Positions 1-6,832 of a stretch of DNA of 9,133 nucleotides are shown in pieces; the first letter of the stretch is position 1; each line of letters opens with the position of its first letter. The notes under the pieces are model-generated. The model ran no database searches and had not been told where the DNA came from. It saw only the letters and a program-made list of their open reading frames with translations. A program made the position numbers and the translations under genes. The stretch lies in assembly GCA_015222065.1 (NCBI GenBank), contig JADFUQ010000286.1:1-9133 (forward strand). The letters run 5' to 3'. Source of the stretch: Bacteroidota bacterium. Lineage in GTDB: Bacteria > Bacteroidota > Bacteroidia > Bacteroidales > VadinHA17.

Positions 1-428
1 ATGTTCATATTGTTGAATCTAATAATGTCATCTCTCTTATAAGTATGATGATGAGTATTTCAAAAGAATTAGATATTACCACTATATTTGATTCAATAAT
101 GAATAGTCTTAATGACATTCGTTTTTGCGGAATTGCCAGGTCTGTCAGAAATACTGCTACCGAAAACGGTAAAACAATTAACAAAAATGACTTTTTCGCT
201 GTTTATAACGGGAAAATTATTCTTTCAGACAAAAACGTAGAACAACTTATCAATGATACAATTGAAGAACAAATAAAAGAAGAAAGCCTGATATCAATAT
301 ACAAAGGCATTCCTGCGAAAAAACAGAAAAGCATTATTCCGAAATTGAAAAAAACTTTTCCGGAACTTGATTTTGAGGAATATTATGGCGGTCAATATCA
401 ATATCATTATTATATAACCTTTGAATAA
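1..428 (+). CDS. fakA: Fatty-acid kinase FakA-type protein (DAK2/YloV family), C-terminal part only
   Basis: This is the 3' end of a gene that runs off the left edge; the frame is open from base 3, so the ATG triplet at 45 is internal and not the start. FakA phosphorylates a fatty acid held by FakB, giving acyl-phosphate; its ATP-binding DhaL domain would lie upstream of the window. The visible ~141 residues resemble the C-terminal domain of FakA/YloV proteins: a strand-turn-strand with IARSVRNTA, then a short hydrophobic segment with NDFFAVYNGKI (family form KGDFxGIxDGKI), then SLISIYKG, a Lys/Glu-rich helix, and the closing YYGGQYQYHYYITFE, which matches the family's terminal HYGGQPxYxYxIxxE. 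The stop is followed 12 bp later by a DegV/FakB gene, the expected partner. The kinase domain cannot be checked, so activity is inferred from the family and the neighbour. Confidence 0.86.
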   Translation, partial: VHIVESNNVISLISMMMSISKELDITTIFDSIMNSLNDIRFCGIARSVRNTATENGKTINKNDFFAVYNGKIILSDKNVEQLINDTIEEQIKEESLISIYKGIPAKKQKSIIPKLKKTFPELDFEEYYGGQYQYHYYITFE

Positions 429-440
429 ATTTTTAAAAAA

Positions 441-1313
441 ATGGATAAGAAAATTTTAATTATCACAGCCGATAATCTTGGTCTTTCAAAAGAGCAAATA
501 GACTATCCCGACATTGAAATTTTAAAATTTCCTGTTGTAGTAAACGATAAAGAATATCGCGGAAGTAATGAATACACAGCACAATGGCTAAATGAAAAAT
601 ATCTGAAAGAAAAAGTTGTTGCAAAAACAACTTCAATTGTAAAAGGAGAGCTTATTGAAATAGTAGAAAAAAATAAAGATAAATATGACCTGATAATTCA
701 TGTCGTAATGAGCAGTGTAATGTCAACAGCAACCTTTGCTATTGCTAAAAACGTAAAGGAAATGTATGAAAATACTATTCCGATTATCAATATTGACAGC
801 AGACAAGTTATGGCAGGTGTAGGAAATGTTCTCCTTGGAGTAATTGATATAATTAAAAAGAATAACAATACTGATGATATCATCAAATTATCACAGGAGG
901 TTATTCAAAATACATTTAACTATTTTGTTATGGCAGACCTGAATTATCTTTATAGGGGAGGCAGAATAGGAAAAGCCAAAGCTCTAATGGGTTCTGTTTT
1001 ACGAATTACTCCAATTCTCGGCCTGATGGGCGACGATGAAGAAGGCCAAATCATCCCACTTGGAAAAGGAAGAACTTTCAAACAAGTAAACTCACAAATT
1101 ATTGATTTAATAAAAGCTAAAATGGCTGAAAAACCGGCAACCGTTATTAAAAGATTAAATATTGTCGGGTTTGGAGATAATGAAGAAGCTTTTTCTGATT
1201 TAGAAGAAAATTTAAAAACAATACCATGTGATGATTTTATTATAGGGAAAGCGGATTTTGCCGGTGCTGTTTACTGCGGACCAAAATCATATACTGTCGC
1301 TATAACTATTTAA
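441..1313 (+). CDS. fakB: DegV family fatty-acid-binding protein (FakB)
   Basis: A 290-residue cytoplasmic protein, normal length for DegV/FakB, which binds one fatty acid in a buried tunnel and presents its carboxylate to FakA. Family landmarks appear in order: the N-terminal strand and loop ILIITADNLGLS (usual form TDSTADL), a TTSIVKGE segment around residues 63-70 (usual TSQPSPGE), a Ser-rich MSSVMST loop at 90-96, IDSRQ at 118-122, and the hallmark YRGGRIGKAKALMGS at 171-185 followed by ITPIL. The C-terminal segment GAVYCGPKSYTVAI sits where the family normally has GTHTGPGA, so the usual His is Tyr here. It lies 12 bp after the fakA stop and 12 bp before plsY, which supports a fakA-fakB-plsY transcript. 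Family assignment is firm; ligand specificity cannot be read. Confidence 0.92.
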   Translation: MDKKILIITADNLGLSKEQIDYPDIEILKFPVVVNDKEYRGSNEYTAQWLNEKYLKEKVVAKTTSIVKGELIEIVEKNKDKYDLIIHVVMSSVMSTATFAIAKNVKEMYENTIPIINIDSRQVMAGVGNVLLGVIDIIKKNNNTDDIIKLSQEVIQNTFNYFVMADLNYLYRGGRIGKAKALMGSVLRITPILGLMGDDEEGQIIPLGKGRTFKQVNSQIIDLIKAKMAEKPATVIKRLNIVGFGDNEEAFSDLEENLKTIPCDDFIIGKADFAGAVYCGPKSYTVAITI

Positions 1314-1325
1314 ATAATAATATTT

Positions 1326-1934
1326 ATGAATACTTATTTAATTTATCTAATATGCCTGATATCAGGCTATTTAACAGGTTCAATATTGTTTGCCTATGTT
1401 ATTACAAAACTGGTAAAAGGAAAAGATATCCGGGATTTAGGCAATAATAATCCGGGAGCTTATAATACTTTTAAAAGTACAGGCAAATTTTGGGGAATCT
1501 TAACAGGATTTTTAGACGGCTTTAAAGCCCTTATTCCTATTTTAATTGCCAATCATTTTTTTAATTTATCAACAATTTCTTCAGGGTTTATCGGAGCTGG
1601 TGCAATAATCGGACATGGTTATCCGCTTTTCTTTAATTTTAAAGGAGGACGTGCTGCCGGAACACTAATGGGAATATATTTATTTTTTATTCCTTACGAA
1701 CTGCTTGTTTCTTTCATTATTATTCCATTGATAGTTTTTAATCTGATTAATAAACATCGGGGTTTTTGGACGCCTCTCGGAATAATTACATTAAGTGCTG
1801 TCACTTGTTTGTTTTTTAATCATACAACAGATGTGAAAATTATTATTTGGGCAACAGGCTTTATAGGGTTATTTTTTAACAGGACCTATCTCCCGACAAG
1901 AGTAAAAACACTTTTGCAAAAAGATGTTAACTAA
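1326..1934 (+). CDS. plsY: Divergent PlsY-type acyl-phosphate:glycerol-3-phosphate acyltransferase
   Basis: A 202-residue integral membrane protein with the size and hydrophobic profile of PlsY, which transfers an acyl group from acyl-phosphate to glycerol-3-phosphate at the inner membrane, the first step of phospholipid synthesis. The opening GYLTGSILFAYVI and KGKDIRDLG match the family. Motif 1 is present but altered: residues 39-50 read GNNNPGAYNTFK where the usual form is GSGNxGATNxxR, so the motif Ser is Asn40 and the motif Arg is Lys50. Motif 2 is GHGYPLFFNFKGGRAAGT (96-113), close to the glycine-rich phosphate-binding loop FKGGKGVAT. The third cytoplasmic motif, around HRGFWTPLG (144-152), is also unusual. 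Placement directly after fakA-fakB fits, since FakA makes the acyl-phosphate PlsY uses. The altered motifs leave open a related acyltransferase with another acceptor. Confidence 0.8.
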   Translation: MNTYLIYLICLISGYLTGSILFAYVITKLVKGKDIRDLGNNNPGAYNTFKSTGKFWGILTGFLDGFKALIPILIANHFFNLSTISSGFIGAGAIIGHGYPLFFNFKGGRAAGTLMGIYLFFIPYELLVSFIIIPLIVFNLINKHRGFWTPLGIITLSAVTCLFFNHTTDVKIIIWATGFIGLFFNRTYLPTRVKTLLQKDVN

Positions 1935-1960
1935 TAAATTCTTATATAAATTATAAACAT

Positions 1961-2839
1961 ATGAAGCAGTCAATAGCATTAGTATTAGGCAGTGGTGGAG
2001 CAAGAGGGTTAGCACATATTGGAGTTATCGAAGAGTTTGAAAAACAAGGTTTTGAAATAAATTCTGTAGCAGGTACTTCTATGGGAGCTCTTATAGCAGG
2101 ACTATACGCAATGGATAAATTGCAGGATTATAAAGAATGGAGTCTGACATTAGAAAAAATAGATGTCTTCAATCTTATTGATTTTACTTTCAGTTCACAA
2201 GGTTTAATAAAAGCCGATAGGGTTATTAAGAAAATGAAAACCTTCATTGCCGATAAAAATATTGAAGACCTTAAAATACCCTTTGCCGCGGTTGCAACAG
2301 ACATAACAAACGAAAAAGAGGTTGTTTTTACAACAGGCAGTGTATATGAAGCTGTGAGAGCATCAATAGCAATTCCTACGGTTTTTACTCCTGTTAAAAA
2401 AAATAATGTTTTATTAGTTGACGGAGGTCTTTTAAACCCAATACCGGTAAATCGTGTTAAACGAATCGGGAATAATATTTTAGTCGCGGTTAATGTATAT
2501 GCAGATATTCCACACACAAAGGAAAAAAAACAAACTAAAAAACAATTGGAAGTTCAATCTTTTTATGATAAAAACATTAAGAAATTTAAACAAAAACTTA
2601 ATGAGATAATTCCGAAAAGCAATAAATCGAAATTAGGATATTTCAAACTTCTTAATGCAACTACCAGTATAATGATCCATCAAATTTCAAAAATGACATT
2701 GGATATATACAAACCGGATATTTTGGTAGATATTTCAAGACATTCGTGTCATACTTTCGATTTTTACAAAGCTGAACAATTGATTGAAATTGGCAGATTG
2801 GCTGCAAAAGAAAGTATCGAAATATATAAAAAACAATGA
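1961..2839 (+). CDS. Patatin-like phospholipase (RssA/YlbK-type lipid acyl hydrolase)
   Basis: A 292-residue patatin-fold protein expected to hydrolyse acyl esters of phospholipids with a Ser-Asp dyad. All core motifs are visible: the glycine-rich oxyanion loop GSGGARG at 10-16, the nucleophile elbow GTSMG at 38-42 with Ser40, the AVRASIAIPTVFTPV segment (131-145), and the catalytic Asp in VDGGLLNPIPV with Asp154. The start at 1961 puts the oxyanion loop ten residues in, normal for this short bacterial type. There is no signal peptide, so it should act in the cytoplasm or on the inner membrane face. A basic stretch follows the core at about residues 186-225, and residues to 292 form a C-terminal extension of unknown role. 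It begins 26 bp after plsY; freed fatty acids could feed FakB, a role inferred from gene order only. Confidence 0.95.
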   Translation: MKQSIALVLGSGGARGLAHIGVIEEFEKQGFEINSVAGTSMGALIAGLYAMDKLQDYKEWSLTLEKIDVFNLIDFTFSSQGLIKADRVIKKMKTFIADKNIEDLKIPFAAVATDITNEKEVVFTTGSVYEAVRASIAIPTVFTPVKKNNVLLVDGGLLNPIPVNRVKRIGNNILVAVNVYADIPHTKEKKQTKKQLEVQSFYDKNIKKFKQKLNEIIPKSNKSKLGYFKLLNATTSIMIHQISKMTLDIYKPDILVDISRHSCHTFDFYKAEQLIEIGRLAAKESIEIYKKQ

Positions 2840-3017
2840 TTAATAAATTTCAGAAAGAAGATAACTTGATATGAAAACAACAGCAATAATATGTGTTTAC
2901 AACAAAGAAAGAACTATTGTTACCGTTAGTATTACAAATTGAAAGCTGGTCGATGAACTTATTGTAGTTAACGATGAATCTACAGATGATACTTTAAAAA
3001 TAATTTAATAAATTTCA
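2840..3017. repeat. 13-bp direct repeat flanking the glycosyltransferase remnant
   Basis: The sequence ttaataaatttca occurs at 2840-2852, directly after the patatin stop, and again at 3005-3017, where it overlaps the stop codon closing the glycosyltransferase fragment. The two copies are identical and bracket the remnant. If the segment between them is removed along with one copy, the patatin gene would be separated from the LysE-type gene by about 30 bp, like the other junctions of this operon. This suggests insertion or deletion through the repeat, although an AT-rich 13-mer could also recur by chance. Confidence 0.6.
2871..3008 (+). pseudogene. Decayed 5' fragment of a family-2 glycosyltransferase
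   Basis: Starting at the ATG at 2871, the frame encodes MKTTAIICVYNKERTI, nearly the same N-terminus as the intact glycosyltransferase at 3756; the first 26 bases are identical between the two. An in-frame TGA follows at 2940-2942. After it the same frame continues as KLVDELIVVNDESTDDT and ends at TAA at 3006. This aligns with the nucleotide-binding strand IIVVNDGSSDNT of the paralogue, with the motif Gly changed to Glu and a net loss of two codons just before it. Nothing after about residue 45 is present, so the DAD and GER regions are missing. It is a third, non-functional member of this local glycosyltransferase family. It is too short to make a working enzyme. Confidence 0.87.
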
Positions 3018-3034
3018 AAATTCAGGCTTGCAAT

Positions 3035-3700
3035 ATGGTTTTAATCGCTTTTGGACTCGGATTAATCATTTCTGTCCCATTAGGTCCCTTAGGGCAAATG
3101 ATGTTAAACAGAGCCATTGATAGAGGTTTCTGGCATGGGTTCTCCATTGCTATTCTATCAAGTATCGCTAATTTTATCTTATGCGAATTTTTCTTAATTG
3201 GAACTATTTCTATCAGGGCAATAAACCCATGGATAAAAATAATTCTTCAGATAGCAGGTCTTGTTTTCCTCTCCTATATTGTAGCAAAGGAATTTATCCT
3301 GCCCCTCATTAAATCTAAACGTGATAAAACCCATACAGCAAAAGCAATTGTAGCAAATGAGAAACTCAAACTTGATGAAAAGTTGTTATTGAAAAATATA
3401 GTTGTGGTAGGAAGTTATTGCATTTCCAATCCGATGAGTCTTGCTTTTTGGCTTAGTATTTCCGTTCTGATAAATCAGAAATTTATTTCTCATCATGATT
3501 TGTTACACTATACGCTTTTCAGCCTTTTCTTAGCCATTGGAACACTGGTCTGTCAATATATTTCGTTATTGTTCGTAAAAAAAGCAGCAAAAGCCGGTGT
3601 AAAAAGAGATATATTAAAATATATGGCCATTCCATTGTATTTAGTTACACTTATTTATTTTGCCTTCCATGTAACTCAAAATATTTTACAAATAACATAG
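3035..3700 (+). CDS. LysE-family inner-membrane exporter
   Basis: A 221-residue polytopic membrane protein with about six hydrophobic segments, the usual size for LysE/RhtB-type translocators that export amino acids or other small solutes. The N-terminal helix carries the family signature SVPLGPLGQMMLNRAIDRG (from residue 13), corresponding to the TPGPxxxxxxxxxxxxG pattern, with Pro15, Gly17 and Pro18. A second family feature, SNPMSLAFWLSI, lies near the middle, after a charged cytoplasmic loop rich in Lys (about residues 90-120), where LysE proteins have NPKxxLFxL. The gene sits between the glycosyltransferase remnant and the intact glycosyltransferases on the same strand. The start is the ATG at 3035. 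The substrate is unknown, and the neighbours do not suggest an amino acid; assignment is to the superfamily only. Confidence 0.8.
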   Translation: MVLIAFGLGLIISVPLGPLGQMMLNRAIDRGFWHGFSIAILSSIANFILCEFFLIGTISIRAINPWIKIILQIAGLVFLSYIVAKEFILPLIKSKRDKTHTAKAIVANEKLKLDEKLLLKNIVVVGSYCISNPMSLAFWLSISVLINQKFISHHDLLHYTLFSLFLAIGTLVCQYISLLFVKKAAKAGVKRDILKYMAIPLYLVTLIYFAFHVTQNILQIT

Positions 3701-3755
3701 CAATATGGAAAAGAAAGACACGAAATAGTTTCACAATAAAATGCATAAAATAATT

Positions 3756-4448
3756 ATGAAAACAACAGCAATAATATGTGTATTTAACGAAGAGAAAACT
3801 ATTAGAAATGTTATTGTATCTGTCTCTGAATCTTTAATTGTTAGTGAGATAATTGTTGTAAATGATGGTTCATCAGATAATACGGAGAAAATAATAAAAG
3901 AACTAAAGAAAGAAATTGAAATAACAGACATTCATTATAAAGATAATAAGGGCAAAGGTTATGCAATGGCTATTGGTATTGAGAATGCAACAAATGAAAT
4001 CATTGCATTTATTGATGCTGATCAAACAAATATAATTAGCGGATATATTGACCAAATGATAAATCCCCTGATAAAAAAAGAATGTGACATGGTTTTAGGC
4101 TATTCTACAATCAATATTTTAAGTCAGGATATAAACCCTTTAAAAATTTTGACTGGAGAAAGGGCTATGTATAAAGAGGATATTACTCCAATTCTTGACA
4201 AAATGAAAGAATCAAGATTTGGGGTAGAAGCGTTATTGTATTTCTATTTTATCTCGATTGGTAAAACCATAAAATTCATCAGATTAATAGGGTTAAAACA
4301 TAAAGATAAATACAAGAAAGTATCTTTTTCAAAAGCAACGACAAATTATATTAATGAAGGCTGGGAAATAGCATTTACTGCCATGAAAAATTATGATTTA
4401 ATGTTGAAAACAGTCGAAAAGCTAATCAGGAAAAAAAATAAAACATGA
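3756..4448 (+). CDS. Family-2 glycosyltransferase, first intact copy
   Basis: A soluble GT-A fold enzyme of about 230 residues that should transfer a sugar from a nucleotide-sugar donor. The ATG at 3756 is preferred over the in-frame ATG at 3741 because it aligns with both paralogues (2871 and 4445). From it, the nucleotide-binding motif VVNDGSSD is at 34-41, NKGKGYAMAIGIENA at 64-78, the metal-binding IDAD at 86-89, and TGERA at 133-137. Every one of these falls at the same residue number in the next gene. The GKGYA plus DAD layout resembles dolichyl-phosphate-mannose-synthase-like and glucosyl-phosphoglycerate-synthase-like GT2 enzymes. There are no membrane helices. The residue after DAD is Gln (DADQTN), where the second copy has Leu (DADLSN), so donors or acceptors may differ. 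Its stop overlaps the next start by 4 bp. Donor and acceptor are unknown. Confidence 0.92.
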   Translation: MKTTAIICVFNEEKTIRNVIVSVSESLIVSEIIVVNDGSSDNTEKIIKELKKEIEITDIHYKDNKGKGYAMAIGIENATNEIIAFIDADQTNIISGYIDQMINPLIKKECDMVLGYSTINILSQDINPLKILTGERAMYKEDITPILDKMKESRFGVEALLYFYFISIGKTIKFIRLIGLKHKDKYKKVSFSKATTNYINEGWEIAFTAMKNYDLMLKTVEKLIRKKNKT

Positions 4449-5128
4449 AAAAAATATCAGCAATAATTTGTGTCTACAACGAGGCAGGTACTGTAAAAGA
4501 TGTTGTTACAACAGTTTCTGACTATTTTTTTGATGAAGTAATTGTTGTAAACGATGGCTCAACGGATAAAACCGATGAAATATTGAAAGAAATTAGTAAG
4601 TTTTATGATTTCAAATACATTGTTTTACCGGAAAATAAGGGTAAAGGATATGCTATGGCAACCGGCATTGAAAATGCAAACAGTGAAATAATTGTGTTTA
4701 TTGATGCTGATTTGTCAAATCTGACAGAGGAACATTTTTCGCAATTATTAACTCCGGTATTTAATAAAGAAGCCGATATGGTTCTGGGTCAGGCAAACGA
4801 AACCTTGATTAATTATAGTGTAAACCCTTTTAAATCCTTTACAGGTGAACGAGCACTGTTAAGAAACGACATTTTAACTATTGTTGATAAAATGAAACAT
4901 TCAAGATTTGGGGTGGAAACACTTATTAACCTGTATTATCAATCGGAAGGCAAAACAGTAAAATATGTAATGTTGGACAGATTAAAACATCCTTCAAAAT
5001 TTGATAAAACTACAACACCACAAGCAATAAAAGAATTTGTAAAAGAGGGACATCAAATAGCTCAAACTGCATTTAAAAATTTCGATTTAATAACAAGTTC
5101 AATAAAAAATATACTAAAAATATCATAA
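4445..5128 (+). CDS. Family-2 glycosyltransferase, second intact copy
   Basis: A 227-residue paralogue of the preceding enzyme. The two align from residue 1 to beyond residue 137 without a gap: VVNDGSTD at 34-41, NKGKGYAMATGIENA at 64-78, IDADLSN at 86-92, and TGERA at 133-137. The C-terminal third shares KMKxSRFGVE with the first copy and continues through LKHPSKFDK into a helical end. It starts inside the stop of the first copy (ATGA overlap at 4445-4448), implying coupled translation, and stops 1 bp before the outer-membrane protein gene. Such coupling suggests the two proteins are needed in similar amounts and may act one after another on a shared acceptor, or as a pair. No transmembrane segment is seen. 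Sugar and acceptor cannot be inferred from the sequence. Confidence 0.93.
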   Translation: MKKISAIICVYNEAGTVKDVVTTVSDYFFDEVIVVNDGSTDKTDEILKEISKFYDFKYIVLPENKGKGYAMATGIENANSEIIVFIDADLSNLTEEHFSQLLTPVFNKEADMVLGQANETLINYSVNPFKSFTGERALLRNDILTIVDKMKHSRFGVETLINLYYQSEGKTVKYVMLDRLKHPSKFDKTTTPQAIKEFVKEGHQIAQTAFKNFDLITSSIKNILKIS

Positions 5129-5129
5129 G

Positions 5130-6512
5130 ATGAAACAAATAGGTTTAACAATAATAATAGTAATAGTACTTTCGATAAGTTCAAACATTGCCAAAGCACA
5201 AGAAGATGGCAATAAAATAAAGTTGTCCGGCGAATTATTAACAGACCAGCGTTTTTTGCTTGAAGACCCAAACGATTGGGCCTGGAACGAAAACCGTTTA
5301 ACGCTGAAACTTAACAAGAAAATTACCGGTAATTCAAAATTTTACAGCGAAGTTTGGTTGCGTAATATTGGTTTACCAGGCATTAATTCCTCGGCAGACC
5401 TATACAACAAAGGAATTGTTGACTCTTACAATTTGGAAGTAAGAGAAGCCTATGTTCAATTATTTGGCTTCTTAACTAAAAATCTTGATGTAAAAATTGG
5501 TCGTCAAAGAATTACATGGGGAACAGCCGACAAATTAAATCCAACCGACAACTTAAACCCATACGATTTGGAAGATGTTCTTGATTTTGGTCGCCACAGA
5601 GGTTCTGATGCTATAAGTCTGGATTATTATTTTAATTCGGAATTTTCTTTACAAGGAGTATATGTCCCGTTTTTTCAACCGGCTAATATGCCTGTCGGAA
5701 CTTTTGCAAATGCGCTAACTCCTTCAATGGAATTGCCCCAGGGAATGACCTTGATGGGATTCACAGACCAAATTAATATGCCGCAATATAACTTAGCCGA
5801 AAGCTCAACAGCAGGTGTAAAATTTAAAGGTTTTGCAGCCGGTTTGGATTTTTCATTGAGCTATGTTTGGGGAAGAGATGGTATGCCAATCGGCACATAT
5901 AATACTTTTATTCCGGTTGATGCAATGGGTGGAATAAATATAAATTCACAATTGTCGTTTTATAGAACACATATTTTCGGAACTGACATGGCAGGAAGTA
6001 TTGGAGGTGTTGGTGTTTGGGCAGAAGCAGCAGCTTTCTTACCAGAAAACGAAGTGGTAATGACTAATAATTTATCTGCCATGTATCCGATGTCGCCTGT
6101 GCCGGTTACACAAGATACTGTAATGTTAAAAAAAGAAACCTATGTAAAATTTATTCTCGGTGCCGATTACAATTTTGCAAATGGAGCCTATCTTAATTTT
6201 CAATATATGCATGGTTTCATGAATGAAAGAGGAACTGATAATTTAAACGATTATTTCTTTGTTCGATTAGAAAAGAAATTCTTTGAAGATAAACTTAAAA
6301 TAGCTCCTGTTGGCGGAGGCTTTATCATTTCCGATTGGAATGATGTTGGAAATAATTATGCTCTGGTTTATATTCCCGAAATTTCATATATGGCAACCGA
6401 CAATGCTGAAATAACATTATCAGCGGCTTTATTTAACGGGAAAGGTGATAATATGTTCGCAACTATGAAAGATTATAATATGATGATGTTTATGCTGAAG
6501 TATAGTTTTTAG
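5130..6512 (+). CDS. Outer-membrane beta-barrel protein (DUF1302-like porin type)
   Basis: A 460-residue exported protein. The first 23 residues form a clear signal peptide: Lys2, a long Ile/Val/Leu core, then AKA before Gln24 as a signal peptidase I site. The mature part alternates polar and hydrophobic residues with many aromatic positions and ends in MLKYSF, the terminal-Phe barrel signature. Residues 122-149 contain GRQRITWGTADKLNP followed by NPYDLED, matching the GRQxxxWG...NPxDL signature of DUF1302 and alginate-export-like barrels. Other short conserved-looking stretches include REAYVQL (105-111) and GRHRGSDAISLDYY. It follows the glycosyltransferase pair after 1 bp, so it probably shares their transcript and may act in export or uptake of a glycosylated product. 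Related barrels serve as porins, so family placement is only moderately certain and the substrate is unknown. Confidence 0.8.
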   Translation: MKQIGLTIIIVIVLSISSNIAKAQEDGNKIKLSGELLTDQRFLLEDPNDWAWNENRLTLKLNKKITGNSKFYSEVWLRNIGLPGINSSADLYNKGIVDSYNLEVREAYVQLFGFLTKNLDVKIGRQRITWGTADKLNPTDNLNPYDLEDVLDFGRHRGSDAISLDYYFNSEFSLQGVYVPFFQPANMPVGTFANALTPSMELPQGMTLMGFTDQINMPQYNLAESSTAGVKFKGFAAGLDFSLSYVWGRDGMPIGTYNTFIPVDAMGGININSQLSFYRTHIFGTDMAGSIGGVGVWAEAAAFLPENEVVMTNNLSAMYPMSPVPVTQDTVMLKKETYVKFILGADYNFANGAYLNFQYMHGFMNERGTDNLNDYFFVRLEKKFFEDKLKIAPVGGGFIISDWNDVGNNYALVYIPEISYMATDNAEITLSAALFNGKGDNMFATMKDYNMMMFMLKYSF

Positions 6513-6832
6513 AAATAGACAACGCATTTTGCATATACATTACAAGGTTACTTAACCTGCATTATTCATATAGAAGATAAAAGACAAAAAAAGTTAAAAG
6601 TGAATTATTTGCATAAGAAATTCAGATTACTTTTTATGGAAAATTTAATCGTCTATCAAACATACTATGTTATTAGTACTTTTGTCTTTATCCCCCGACG
6701 CTTCGGTCGGGGTTTACGCTTCGCTCCAACTTTTATCTTTTTTCTTTCTGATTAATTTGTGAACCGGAACGAAGTGGTGCTCACCGAAGGTAATTAATCA
6801 GTTAAAAGCCAATTACATAATAAAACAGAATA
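6513..6832. other. Gene-poor structured intergenic region after the operon
   Basis: No credible coding region is present on either strand over these 320 bases. The first 150 bases are AT-rich. They contain aaagacaaaa at 6580-6589, inverted as ttttgtcttt at 6680-6689, and agataaaag at 6575-6583, inverted as cttttatct at 6730-6738. A GC-rich patch then runs from about 6692 to 6785. Within and after it, cgcttcgctc (6717-6726) can pair imperfectly with gaacgaagtg (6767-6776), and ctgattaatt (6748-6757) pairs perfectly with aattaatcag (6792-6801). The last two pairings cross, so they could only coexist as a pseudoknot. This may be a structured 3' untranslated region or an inserted non-coding repeat. 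Confidence 0.5.
6693..6712 (+). repeat. Perfect GC-rich hairpin in AT-rich DNA
   Basis: A perfect 7-bp stem, ccccgac at 6693-6699 pairing with gtcgggg at 6706-6712, encloses the 6-base loop gcttcg. It stands out in a stretch that is otherwise strongly AT-rich. No run of T follows immediately (the next bases are tttacgc), so it is a poor classical terminator for the upstream gene, though it could stabilise a 3' end. It could also be one copy of an interspersed palindromic repeat. Confidence 0.7.

Noticed and set aside
45..428. A complete 127-residue gene starting at the ATG triplet at 45
   Set aside because: The same frame is open to base 3 and the upstream residues continue the FakA C-terminal domain, so it is a 5'-truncated larger gene.
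2128..2517. Minus-strand open frame opposite the patatin gene
   Set aside because: It is antisense to a gene with all catalytic motifs and shows no domain of its own.
3741..3755. ATG at 3741 as the start of the first intact glycosyltransferase
   Set aside because: The paralogues at 2871 and 4445 both align with the ATG at 3756, and the motifs then fall at identical residue numbers; the extra MHKII has no counterpart.
6637..6756. Small + strand reading frame of about 39 codons in the intergenic region
   Set aside because: It runs through the GC-rich hairpin, has no recognisable domain, and its composition looks like translated repeat sequence.
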